From Pseudomonadota bacterium (lineage in GTDB: Bacteria; Bdellovibrionota; Oligoflexia; Oligoflexales; Oligoflexaceae): 8,401 nucleotides of DNA. Positions 1 to 6,368 of the stretch are shown in pieces. The notes under the pieces were generated by a model. That model did not search any database. It was given only the letters and a program-made list of their open reading frames with translations, and was not told the origin of the DNA. Location of the stretch: NCBI GenBank assembly GCA_029556045.1, contig JAKQGS010000228.1, positions 1-8,401 on the forward strand. Direction: 5' to 3'. The position numbers were made by a program, and so were the translations under genes. Each line of letters begins with the position of its first letter. Position 1 is the first letter of the stretch.

Positions 1-6
1 CACCCC

Positions 7-768
7 TTGAGTTTAGCCTGCCACAATTTAACCATTACCCGTGAATCCAACACTCTTCTTAAGGACATCACCGTTGAACTTCCGACGCACGGACTGGTGA
101 TGCTGCTGGGACCCAACGGCTCCGGCAAATCAACCCTGCTCCGTTCCCTGGCCGGCCTTTTGCCCGAAGCCCTGTCGCGGGTGACCTGGCAGCAACGGCC
201 TTTGGAAGGCTATTCCCTGCTGGAGCGATCCCGCTTATTGGGTTGGTCTCCGGCCCAGCTCGACGTAGCGTTCGCCTTTGACACCCTGTCCATCGTGATG
301 ATGGGACTTTACCCACAGCACCGGGGGTTTCCCACCAACCACCATCGGGCAAAGGTGCAGCAGACTCTGGATCGCATGGGGATATCAAGCCTGGCGCATC
401 GCACCATCGACACGTTGAGCAGCGGCGAAAGTGCTAAAGTCATGCTGGCCCGCGTGCTGGTCAACGACCCCGCCGTCCTTTTGCTGGATGAACCCTGCGC
501 CAACCTGGATATCGGTTTCACGCTTTTTCTGCTGGATACCCTGCGTCAGCTGGCGGACGAGGGTAAATTGATCGTGATGGCCCATCATGATCTTAATACG
601 GTCATCCCGTATGCCAGCCACGTGATGTTCCTCAAAGATGGGTGCAACGTCGGTCTTGGTCCACGGGACCAGATCCTGACACCCACCATGATCCAGAATG
701 TTTTCGGGGTTCAGGTGCCTGCCGCCGGACTCGGTTGCTGGTCCCCCCATAACTTGACGAATCACTAA
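7..768 (+). CDS. ABC transporter ATP-binding protein, FecE/BtuD/FhuC type
   Basis: Cytoplasmic ATPase that would power an inner-membrane importer of the iron-siderophore/haem/cobalamin class. All nucleotide-binding motifs are visible: Walker A GPNGSGKST at residues 35-43, Q-loop Gln near 84 (SPAQ), signature LSSGE at 137-141, Walker B VLLLDEP at 157-163, D-loop NLD at 166-168 and switch His at 193-194 (AHHD). The length of 253 aa is normal for the family, whose members usually pair with a FecCD-type permease and a periplasmic binding protein; neither is in the window. The start is taken as TTG at 7, because the protein then begins just before the first beta strand. The frame is open to the window edge, so the true start could lie upstream, and any ribosome binding site is mostly off the edge. 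A TGA at 8-10 overlaps this TTG and could be the stop of an upstream permease gene (inference). The signature is LSSGE rather than LSGGQ, within normal variation. The ATPase call is secure; the substrate cannot be told. Confidence 0.9.
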   Translation: MSLACHNLTITRESNTLLKDITVELPTHGLVMLLGPNGSGKSTLLRSLAGLLPEALSRVTWQQRPLEGYSLLERSRLLGWSPAQLDVAFAFDTLSIVMMGLYPQHRGFPTNHHRAKVQQTLDRMGISSLAHRTIDTLSSGESAKVMLARVLVNDPAVLLLDEPCANLDIGFTLFLLDTLRQLADEGKLIVMAHHDLNTVIPYASHVMFLKDGCNVGLGPRDQILTPTMIQNVFGVQVPAAGLGCWSPHNLTNH

Positions 769-783
769 TCAATTCAATAAGAT
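754..783 (+). promoter_or_regulatory. Candidate sigma70-type promoter for the beta-barrel gene
   Basis: TTGACG at 754-759 matches five of six bases of the -35 consensus. It lies 18 bases from TAAGAT at 778-783, which matches four of six bases of the -10 consensus. The -35 box sits inside the last codons of the ABC ATPase gene. Transcription would begin near 790, leaving a leader of about 30 bases before the ATG at 822. This suggests the beta-barrel gene can be expressed independently of the transporter operon. It is based on pattern matching only, and assumes the organism's housekeeping sigma factor reads these boxes. Confidence 0.45.
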
Positions 784-821
784 TTATAGGTCATCTGTCG
801 CGTCCATCTGTGAGGTCATCC

Positions 822-1553
822 ATGCTGCAGTTTTTGCGTTGGGCCATGGTCGCCCTGTTTTTTGCCAGCTCGCTGACCTACGGCACCGAGATGGAGGATC
901 TTTATGCGGTTAAACGGAAAACCACCCGTAAACGCAAACTTCAACCGCAGGAAGTTCGCAGTCCTCGCACCACCTATGACCCACGGCCTGCAAAAGTCGG
1001 GGCTGCCTTCGGGCTGGGCTATCACTTTATCGGCCCCGCCGCTGCGGTAGAGGGCTGGTACAACATCGACCGCAGCCTGCAGGTGGGTGGACGTTTGACC
1101 TACGCTAAAAATAAGCTGGAATCGGCGGACGAGCTGACGGGAGGCTATGTTGAATCCGCTGACGCTGCCCTCACCACCATCACGGGGCACGTGCGTTACT
1201 TTTTGGTGAGCAAGTTTTATATCAATGCAGGGCTAAATCTGGATTCCGGCAGCGGTAACTTCGGTTATGAAAGCGGCGGCATCAAGCAAACGTCTTCTTA
1301 CTCCATGTCTGCCACTCACTTTCATGCAGGTATCGGCAATCAATGGGTTTCTCCGACGGGAGCCGTCTGGGGGGTCGACTGGTTTGGCTTCGGACAAATG
1401 CTGTCACAGAGCATCACAGTTGACGCAACGAAAGATTTTAAGGACGTCACACTTTTCCTCACCAACGATGAGCCCAACGCCCGCCTCAAAACCATCGTCG
1501 ATGATAATTTCCGGTACTATTTTCTGATGTTTTATTTTGGTACGACTTTTTAA
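822..1553 (+). CDS. Predicted outer-membrane beta-barrel protein, function unknown
   Basis: A 243-aa exported protein that I cannot assign to a characterised family. Residues 1-22 form a signal peptide (hydrophobic core AMVALFFASSL, likely cut near TYG/TE). A strongly basic stretch follows (KRKTTRKRK, 31-39). From about residue 57 to the end the chain alternates aromatic/hydrophobic and polar residues with Gly-rich turns, and it finishes RYYFLMFYFGTTF. A terminal Phe after an aromatic strand is the usual recognition signal for barrel assembly by the BAM complex, so an 8-10 strand barrel is likely. ATG 822 is preferred over GTG 810 because GAGG at 812-815 is a well-placed ribosome binding site (6-base spacing) for the ATG. 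The gene starts 53 bases after the ABC ATPase gene; a role in the same uptake system is conceivable, but the protein is far too small to be a TonB-dependent receptor. The barrel call is fairly sure; the role is not known. Confidence 0.75.
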   Translation: MLQFLRWAMVALFFASSLTYGTEMEDLYAVKRKTTRKRKLQPQEVRSPRTTYDPRPAKVGAAFGLGYHFIGPAAAVEGWYNIDRSLQVGGRLTYAKNKLESADELTGGYVESADAALTTITGHVRYFLVSKFYINAGLNLDSGSGNFGYESGGIKQTSSYSMSATHFHAGIGNQWVSPTGAVWGVDWFGFGQMLSQSITVDATKDFKDVTLFLTNDEPNARLKTIVDDNFRYYFLMFYFGTTF

Positions 1554-1584
1554 TTTGTGGAACGTCACCATGGTTACAATTATG

Positions 1585-1619
1585 ACCGATTATATCACTA
1601 ATCGGTAATAAATATTACC
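1585..1619. repeat. Two overlapping perfect palindromes
   Basis: ACCGATTA (1585-1592) and TAATCGGT (1599-1606) form a perfect 8-bp inverted repeat around a 6-base loop. The last three bases of its right arm (GGT) also begin a second perfect inverted repeat: GGTAATA (1604-1610) and TATTACC (1613-1619), two bases apart. The two cannot form hairpins at the same time. There is no T-tract after either one, so neither looks like a normal intrinsic terminator. They lie 31 bases downstream of the beta-barrel stop codon in a convergent intergenic region. They could be a weak terminator, an mRNA 3'-end structure or protein binding sites. Confidence 0.6.
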
Positions 1620-1625
1620 ACTTTA

Positions 1626-1678
1626 GGGAAAATTGAGAAGCCTCACCTGGTCGGGCGGATCCCGAAGCGGTGGTAAGG
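1626..1678 (-). terminator. Probable intrinsic terminator of the cyclase gene
   Basis: Read on the minus strand, CCTTACC (1678-1672) pairs with GGTGAGG (1647-1641), including one U-G wobble. Inside it, a perfect 5-bp stem TCGGG/CCCGA (1651-1655 with 1661-1665) forms a second step. The hairpin is followed by a pyrimidine-rich tail, CTTCTCAATTTT, down to about 1629. On the plus strand the wobble becomes a C-A mismatch and there is no T-tail, so the structure is better suited to stopping transcription from the cyclase gene, whose stop codon is about 60 bases upstream. The outer and inner stems are separated by unpaired bases, so it is not a textbook case. Confidence 0.4.
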
Positions 1679-1688
1679 TGGTGGCTGT

Positions 1689-1707
1689 TCGCTATCCCAG
1701 ATAGCGA
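1689..1707. repeat. Perfect 8-bp hairpin near the cyclase stop codon
   Basis: TCGCTATC (1689-1696) and GATAGCGA (1700-1707) are exact reverse complements separated by only three bases (CCA). No T-tract follows on either strand, so this is not a standard intrinsic terminator. It lies in the 3' untranslated part of the minus-strand cyclase transcript, between that gene's stop codon and the probable terminator, and could protect the mRNA 3' end (inference). Confidence 0.5.
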
Positions 1708-1739
1708 TTGTGAACGCGTTGGAGATCGCAAGCCAAGGG

Positions 1740-4088
1740 CTATTTATGGGTAAAGGTATACACCCCATCCCAGCTCTGCCCTGGTGATTCAGCTTTGTAA
1801 GCGGACACACGCTCCACATACATGGCCGCTGTCTTGTCTTCCGGCTTCATCTGCAGGCAGGTCAAAAAGGCTTTGTGGGCCATCTCCCAGTTCTGTTCTT
1901 TGTAATATTTGCGACCCATTTCAAAGTGGCCGATAAACTCACGGATCAAACCAGCATTGGGGAGAAAGTCTGGACGCATAAGATCAAACACCTTAACCGG
2001 CTCGTTTTTTCCCTTTACCCGGATATCATCGAGATCGCGGGTAAAGAACTTATTAGCGGTCAACCGACGTTGGGTAAACTCGCTGATCATGACCTTGATG
2101 CCGTATTCTTTGGTCAGACCTTCCAGGCGGGCCCCCAGGTTGACGGAGTCACCCATCACCGTGTAGGTGAAGCGTTCCATCGATCCCATGTTCCCTACCG
2201 ACATCGGACCTGTATTCAAACCAATACCCATATCGATTTCCGGAAAGCCCTTTTGTTTGAACTGAATCTTAAGCTGATCGAGGGCAAATAGCATTTCGAT
2301 GGCTGATGTGGCCGCGACGTCCGCCTGGTTTTCGATGGCCAAGGGTGCTCCCCAAAAGGCCATGATGGCATCCCCGATATATTTGTCCAGCACCCCTTTG
2401 CTGCGGAGGATGATGGCGGTCATGGGGGTAAAGTATTCGTTCATCAGTTCACACAGTTTTTCCGGCGACAGACTCTCTGAAATGGTGGTGAATCCACGCA
2501 CGTCCGAGAAAAACACCGTCAGTTCTTTCTTTTCGCCACCCAGCGACAGAGAATCGGGATCCTCAAGTACCTGGTTGATAACGTCGGGACTCAGGTAGTA
2601 TTGGAAGGCCCCTTTGACTTTTTTCTTCTCACGCTCTTCCGTCATGTATTTGATCAGTGTGGTGCTGATAAACATGGCCACGATCTGGATCGAAGGCACC
2701 GCCATATAAGCCCAAACGCCTTTTTGAAACCAAAGGTACTTATCGACATAATAATAACCCACCAGAAACAGCACCACCGCGATACCGGAAAACAGCGCCC
2801 GCCCCCAGATCATCAAGGGTGCAAACAGAAGGCCAATACCCAGTACAATCATCAGCTCGGTGGCAAAAATCGAGATGGGGCGTTTCAGGAAGTCCTTGCG
2901 AATGACGTTATCCATAACCGCCGCATGGTTTTCCACCCCGTCAATAGAGGGATCAAACGGGTTGGGTCGCATATCATTGGTGCCGATGGCGGTGGCTCCC
3001 AGCAGCAGAACCGAGCCCTTGAGTTTCTTTTTTTCTTCCGCAGTGAAGGTGTTGTTGTAAGCATCTGCAAGGCTATAATGGTGGAACGTTTGTCCGGGAC
3101 CGCGGTGGTTGACCAGAATCCGTCCACCCCCCAGCGGATCGACGGGAATCTCGATGACGTCTTTTTCGTTGTCGCGGTTCACCAGCATGATGGTCTCAAC
3201 GCCGATGTTATCAAAGATCAATACGATCTCACGGTTCAGGTATTCGGCGATGGTTTTAAGGGCCAAGGATGGCATCAGATGGCCATTGACGTTGGCCACC
3301 AGCACCACCCAGCGGTTAACGGCGTCATCATCCGCATCATTAGAGAAATAGGCAAAGTAAGGTGTCGACTCGGTCAGGCGGGGAATGTTGCTGACGATCC
3401 CATGGCCCTTGATCAAGCGCCCGTAGCTGTCCAGTTTAAATCCCTCGGGCATGTCCACCACCTGGATTTCGCTGGACACCATGGTTTCCAGCTGGGGATA
3501 ACGCTCCGCACCGCCGAGATTTTGTTTCGCCTCCCGTTCGCTGTTAAAATAGAAGTACCCCAGCACGATGTTTTCAAAATTTTTAATGCCGTTGGCAAAG
3601 CTCACATCACCAGGGCTTTCCGCCAGAAGCTGCTGCAGCTGCTCACGTTTGGCACCAAACGATGTGGGTTTGGTAGTCTGCCCTGCACCGCTTTCAAGAA
3701 CAGGCAAGGCGTCTTCCAGATAGGTTTTTTCCGGCTCGGAGAAAATGGAATCGAAGCCGATCCATTTGACCCCTAGCTTTTTCAGGTTGTCAAAGGCCTT
3801 TTCATAGTATTTGCGGGAAAATGGCCAACGGCCAAACTGCTGAATCGACTTTTCATCAATGGCCAAGATCCCGACCTTTCCCGTGGGCTCCACCTTGCCG
3901 CGCATCACCATGCGGGCATCCAGCAGTTTACTTTCCAGCGTGTAGATAAAATCATTGCCACCCACGAAACTAAAACTACGGTAGTGGTTGAAGAGCAACC
4001 AGTAGCTGACACCCACGATCAAGGTGCATACGATCAACATCGGGCTCTTTTTAATGAATTCTTTTCCAAGTTTACTTAACAATTTCAT
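1740..4088 (-). CDS. CHASE2 sensor domain class III adenylate cyclase
   Basis: A 782-aa inner-membrane enzyme expected to convert ATP to cAMP in response to an extracytoplasmic signal. Order: TM helix about 15-33; CHASE2 sensor domain about 46-400, with the family-typical GILAIDEKSIQQFGRWPFSR (73-92) and GFDSIFSEP; three TM helices at about 405-428, 431-448 and 456-479; short linker; cyclase domain about 515-703. Catalytic residues are all present: metal-binding Asp529 (FFSDVRGFT) and Asp573 (IGDAIMAFWG), adenine-selecting Lys569 (DKYIGD), Thr643 at the second base-specifying position, and transition-state Asn650 and Arg654 (VNLGAR). The Lys/Thr pair is typical of class IIIb cyclases, some of which respond to bicarbonate. 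Residues about 712-765 form extra TPR-like helices. ATG 4088 has a strong ribosome binding site, GAGGGG, 8 bases upstream (4097-4102). It is transcribed divergently from the HTH/coiled-coil gene and convergently with the beta-barrel gene. Length and layout are normal for CHASE2 cyclases. The sensed ligand is unknown. Confidence 0.95.
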   Translation of the reverse strand: MKLLSKLGKEFIKKSPMLIVCTLIVGVSYWLLFNHYRSFSFVGGNDFIYTLESKLLDARMVMRGKVEPTGKVGILAIDEKSIQQFGRWPFSRKYYEKAFDNLKKLGVKWIGFDSIFSEPEKTYLEDALPVLESGAGQTTKPTSFGAKREQLQQLLAESPGDVSFANGIKNFENIVLGYFYFNSEREAKQNLGGAERYPQLETMVSSEIQVVDMPEGFKLDSYGRLIKGHGIVSNIPRLTESTPYFAYFSNDADDDAVNRWVVLVANVNGHLMPSLALKTIAEYLNREIVLIFDNIGVETIMLVNRDNEKDVIEIPVDPLGGGRILVNHRGPGQTFHHYSLADAYNNTFTAEEKKKLKGSVLLLGATAIGTNDMRPNPFDPSIDGVENHAAVMDNVIRKDFLKRPISIFATELMIVLGIGLLFAPLMIWGRALFSGIAVVLFLVGYYYVDKYLWFQKGVWAYMAVPSIQIVAMFISTTLIKYMTEEREKKKVKGAFQYYLSPDVINQVLEDPDSLSLGGEKKELTVFFSDVRGFTTISESLSPEKLCELMNEYFTPMTAIILRSKGVLDKYIGDAIMAFWGAPLAIENQADVAATSAIEMLFALDQLKIQFKQKGFPEIDMGIGLNTGPMSVGNMGSMERFTYTVMGDSVNLGARLEGLTKEYGIKVMISEFTQRRLTANKFFTRDLDDIRVKGKNEPVKVFDLMRPDFLPNAGLIREFIGHFEMGRKYYKEQNWEMAHKAFLTCLQMKPEDKTAAMYVERVSAYKAESPGQSWDGVYTFTHK

Positions 4089-4213
4089 TTAATTATCCCC
4101 TCGACGACCAGCCGGTGCGCCACTTCGAATACCTATCGGATCGTTCATCGGTTGCACTCTGGCGAGACCTAAGCTAAAAATTGGGAAATCCAATCATGAA
4201 GGGAGTGCGGCGG
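4089..4213. promoter_or_regulatory. Shared upstream region of two divergent genes
   Basis: This 125-base region lies between the starts of the cyclase (minus) and the HTH/coiled-coil gene (plus), so it must hold both promoters if the genes are first in their units. Toward the plus gene I see only a weak pair, TTGCAC (4152-4157) and TAAAAA (4175-4180), 17 bases apart. Toward the cyclase no clear -35/-10 pair is visible. A 5-bp inverted repeat ATTGG/CCAAT (4180-4184 with 4190-4194) lies just upstream of the plus gene's ribosome binding site and could be an operator half-site pair. The divergent arrangement is observed; the regulatory reading is inference. Confidence 0.4.
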
Positions 4214-4870
4214 ATGTTTCCCGAAACAACGCGAACGGCGGGATCAAACGAACGAAAGCAGCGGCCATCTGTGAATACCGCCGATGCCTCGTCAGCCTCC
4301 CCAACTGCTGAATTTTCCGAAGATATTCGGGGTGTTGAAATCGCTGAATACGCGGCCCGCCACGAGCTGTCGGAGGGAGAGGTGTGGGATCGCATCCGGG
4401 TGGGTACCTTGGTTGCCCGCAGCGAAAAGGGGCGAATTTTTGTTTATGACAAAACCCCTGAGCTGGTGGCAACGCCCCCGGTTGAAGCGCAGGTGATGGA
4501 AGACCATAGCCTTGCAGCATCTCCATCCATGCATTTACCTCCCCTGCCGTACCATGGCGGGGGTGGCAGTACCACCACATCCCTCACGATCACCCATCAG
4601 CAACCGTCGGATTTATCTCTGCTGATGGATCACCTGAACCTAGCCAAAGAGGAAAATCGCGAAATCCTGCAACTAACGCAGGAATCCATGAACCATCTGA
4701 CCCGATTGACCGAAAGCATCATCTTGTCCAAGGACGAAATCATTCGCATGAAGCAAGCGGAGCTCCATAAGATGGAGACCGCTCTGTTGGATGCGGAGCG
4801 CAAGTGCCTGCACCTGGCTCAGGAGGTGGAGGATCTCAAAATCCTCACCAAAGCCCTCGGGGAATCTTAA
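4214..4870 (+). CDS. HTH (excisionase/MerR-like) and coiled-coil protein, unknown function
   Basis: I do not recognise this 218-aa protein. Residues 1-36 are polar and probably disordered. Residues about 41-79 (VEIAEYAARHELSEGEVWDR, then IRVGTLVARSEKGRIFVYD) match the pattern of AlpA/excisionase or MerR-like winged-helix motifs: a helix, a turn with Ser-Glu-Gly-Glu, a recognition-like helix, then a Gly hairpin ending in strand 'RIFVYD'. Next come a Pro-rich segment and a flexible linker with HGGGGSTTTS (114-123). Residues about 133-215 form one long charged helix with heptad-like spacing, probably a dimerising coiled coil. No signal peptide or TM helix is seen, so it should be cytoplasmic. 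ATG 4214 is chosen because AAGGGAG (4199-4205) is an excellent ribosome binding site 8 bases upstream; in-frame ATG 4196 and TTG 4181 lack one. It may bind DNA and oligomerise, but function is open. It is divergent from the cyclase and ends in its own terminator, so it is probably monocistronic. Confidence 0.8.
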   Translation: MFPETTRTAGSNERKQRPSVNTADASSASPTAEFSEDIRGVEIAEYAARHELSEGEVWDRIRVGTLVARSEKGRIFVYDKTPELVATPPVEAQVMEDHSLAASPSMHLPPLPYHGGGGSTTTSLTITHQQPSDLSLLMDHLNLAKEENREILQLTQESMNHLTRLTESIILSKDEIIRMKQAELHKMETALLDAERKCLHLAQEVEDLKILTKALGES

Positions 4871-4889
4871 AGTCAGCATCTAATCCGGC

Positions 4890-4910
4890 GGGCGGTAAGA
4901 TTTGCCGCCC
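4890..4910 (+). repeat. GC-rich hairpin after the HTH/coiled-coil gene
   Basis: GGGCGGTAA (4890-4898) pairs with TTGCCGCCC (4902-4910) over nine positions, including one U-G wobble, closing a 3-base loop. It starts 19 bases after the stop codon. It is followed by TCTCCC rather than a T-tract, so on its own it is not a standard terminator. It lies just ahead of a true terminator-like hairpin at 4938-4964 and could stabilise the transcript end. On the minus strand the wobble would be a mismatch, which favours a plus-strand RNA role. Confidence 0.55.
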
Positions 4911-4937
4911 TCTCCCAAACAAAACCGCATCCCTGTG

Positions 4938-4964
4938 AAAACCGTCGTTTAAGACGGTTTTTTT
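4938..4964 (+). terminator. Strong rho-independent terminator
   Basis: AAAACCGTC (4938-4946) pairs perfectly with GACGGTTTT (4953-4961) around the 6-base loop GTTTAA. The right arm runs into seven consecutive T residues (4958-4964), followed by the T-rich GTGTTTTG. This is a classic intrinsic terminator for the HTH/coiled-coil gene, about 68 bases past its stop codon. The A-run on the left arm means it could also act in the opposite direction, but no minus-strand gene ends here. Confidence 0.88.
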
Positions 4965-5081
4965 GTGTTTTGCTGCCGATCGCTAATCGCCTCTTTTCAC
5001 ACTTAAATTCAACCTTTTCTAAGGTTCCCCGTCCCAGCTCCGATAGCGCAGACATCATCGTTGTTTACCTTGGATTGATGT
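4965..5081 (+). promoter_or_regulatory. Leader/promoter region of the FadL-like gene, no clear boxes
   Basis: Because a strong terminator precedes it, the gene at 5082 should have its own promoter within these 117 bases. I find no convincing -35/-10 pair. The only distinct element is a perfect 6-bp hairpin, AACCTT (5011-5016) with AAGGTT (5021-5026), loop TTCT. The ribosome binding site is weak (GGA at 5072-5074, 7 bases before the ATG). The promoter location is therefore inferred from context only. Confidence 0.3.
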
Positions 5082-6320
5082 ATGAATACGCTGCTTCCAC
5101 TCAAAATGCGCCTTAGACTGATGGCTACCATCGGCATTTGGGCAGCCCTGTGCCCGGTTGCGCTGCGAGCGGAGGAAATTCCCACCACGTTTTTTCCACC
5201 GCGGGCCATGGCCATGGGGGGAGCGTTCACAGCGATTGCCAACGACGAAAATTCTGCCTGGACCAATCCCGCCGGAATCGCCCGCACCAAAAAAGCCCGT
5301 TCCCGTAACAAAGTGGGGATTTTTACCTTTCCCAACCTCGTGGCTGGAGCGAATGGAAGCAGCCGCGCCTTCTACGCAGGCCTCAAGAGCAACACTGACG
5401 AGCTGGGATCGGCTCTGGCGGAAAACGACAGCCTGGCGGACAAACCATTTTGGGCTATGGCATCGGTGGCGCCCATGATGCTTTTTGACATGGGAGACCT
5501 ACCTACCAACCTAGGCGCTTTTTCCAACACCGTTATCAAAGCCCAACAGGACGAAGACAACACCTCCAACGCCAATGCCAATATTGTTTCGGATATGGGT
5601 GGCCTACTTGGTGTGTCGTTTACCGACAAGTCCCGCCGCATTAACTTTGGCCTGCAGGTTCGTTCTATCGGTCGCTATAGTTATGAAGGCAATCTACCTC
5701 TGACCACTTTGGCGGATAAAACCGCACTGCAAAAGATTCTAAAGGACGACTCCAACAAAGCGGCTGCATTGGCGGTGGACGCCGGATTCATGTGGACCCT
5801 GGCGGACTTTTGGTTTCCTACCCTGGGAGTTGCCGTCCTCAATGCCCCGACCGGGTGCAAGGACGATTATCTGAATCCCTTTACCAAAACCCGCCAGACC
5901 GTTTGTGGAACCGTCTATAGCGGAAAATTCAGCAACGAGGACGCGCTGTCCACCATCGACCCCATGGACTTGCGGGTGGGACTTTCCATCTCTCCCCGAT
6001 TGTCTGGCAAGATTGGCCTGCGGATTGCGGCGGATATGCACCAAATCAATCTACCCTCCGGCGATAATCACTACGGTCTCGATGGGATTGAAATCACCAA
6101 AAAAGCCCACATCGGGGCCGAACTGTTTTCAGGCAATCCCCTGAAGCAAAGCCCCTTTTCCGCATCCATCGGCCTGAGTCAGGGGTTTTACACCATGGGT
6201 GTGAGCGCCCGCGTGGGGTTCCTGACCCTGGACTTTGCCTCCTTTGGGGCGGACCTGTCATCGGACACCAAACCCAAGGAAGACCGTCGCTATGTGGGCG
6301 GTATTTCAACTGAATTTTAG
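5082..6320 (+). CDS. FadL/PorV-like outer-membrane beta-barrel protein
   Basis: A 412-aa exported protein expected in the outer membrane. Residues 1-30 are a signal peptide (basic start, core LMATIGIWAALCPVAL, likely cut after ALRA). Immediately after it is PRAMAMGGAFTAIANDENSAWTNPAGIA (40-67), given here as PRAMAMGGAFTAIANDE followed by NSAWTNPAGIA. This is the hallmark start of the FadL/OMPP1/PorV superfamily, where an N-terminal hatch segment plugs a 14-strand barrel. Many short amphipathic strands follow, and the chain ends RYVGGISTEF with a terminal Phe, as BAM substrates do. Cys259 and Cys275 flank a polar 15-residue segment and could form a disulfide in a surface loop. True FadL proteins import hydrophobic compounds; PorV-like relatives serve secretion. 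The sequence alone does not separate these. ATG 5082 has only a weak ribosome binding site (GGA); in-frame ATG 5106 has none and would shorten the signal peptide's basic end. Gene end and start of the next are 92 bases apart. Confidence 0.82.
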   Translation: MNTLLPLKMRLRLMATIGIWAALCPVALRAEEIPTTFFPPRAMAMGGAFTAIANDENSAWTNPAGIARTKKARSRNKVGIFTFPNLVAGANGSSRAFYAGLKSNTDELGSALAENDSLADKPFWAMASVAPMMLFDMGDLPTNLGAFSNTVIKAQQDEDNTSNANANIVSDMGGLLGVSFTDKSRRINFGLQVRSIGRYSYEGNLPLTTLADKTALQKILKDDSNKAAALAVDAGFMWTLADFWFPTLGVAVLNAPTGCKDDYLNPFTKTRQTVCGTVYSGKFSNEDALSTIDPMDLRVGLSISPRLSGKIGLRIAADMHQINLPSGDNHYGLDGIEITKKAHIGAELFSGNPLKQSPFSASIGLSQGFYTMGVSARVGFLTLDFASFGADLSSDTKPKEDRRYVGGISTEF

Positions 6321-6340
6321 GGTTTACCCACCTGATTTCC

Positions 6341-6368
6341 TTGGCCTCCCGCGCTTCCCTGTGATAGT
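6341..6368 (+). promoter_or_regulatory. Candidate promoter for the lipoprotein gene
   Basis: TTGGCC (6341-6346) matches four of six -35 bases and is 16 bases from GATAGT (6363-6368), which matches four of six -10 bases. The -10 box is preceded by TG at 6360-6361 in the extended -10 position. Transcription would start near 6375, giving a leader of about 40 bases to the ATG at 6413. This would allow the lipoprotein and possibly the ABC-F gene to be expressed separately from the FadL-like gene. It is a pattern match only. Confidence 0.42.

Noticed and set aside
788..820. Short direct repeat AGGTCATC at 788-795 and 813-820 upstream of the beta-barrel gene
   Set aside because: Two eight-base copies in a leader are too little to call an operator. 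One copy overlaps the ribosome binding site, which limits its sequence for other reasons.
810..821. GTG at 810 as an upstream start for the small beta-barrel protein
   Set aside because: The GAGG ribosome binding site at 812-815 falls inside that extension and is correctly spaced for ATG 822.
2601..3776. 391-codon open frame on the plus strand, opposite the cyclase gene
   Set aside because: It lies wholly antisense to a cyclase gene with intact catalytic motifs, its translation is rich in His/Gln with no domain-like pattern, and it has no supporting context. Long antisense open frames are common in GC-rich coding DNA.
4181..4213. TTG 4181 or ATG 4196 as starts for the HTH/coiled-coil protein
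   Set aside because: Both lack a good ribosome binding site, whereas AAGGGAG at 4199-4205 is ideally placed for ATG 4214.
4873..5058. 61-codon open frame on the minus strand in the intergenic region
   Set aside because: It spans both hairpins and the intrinsic terminator after the HTH/coiled-coil gene, and its translation shows no recognisable feature.
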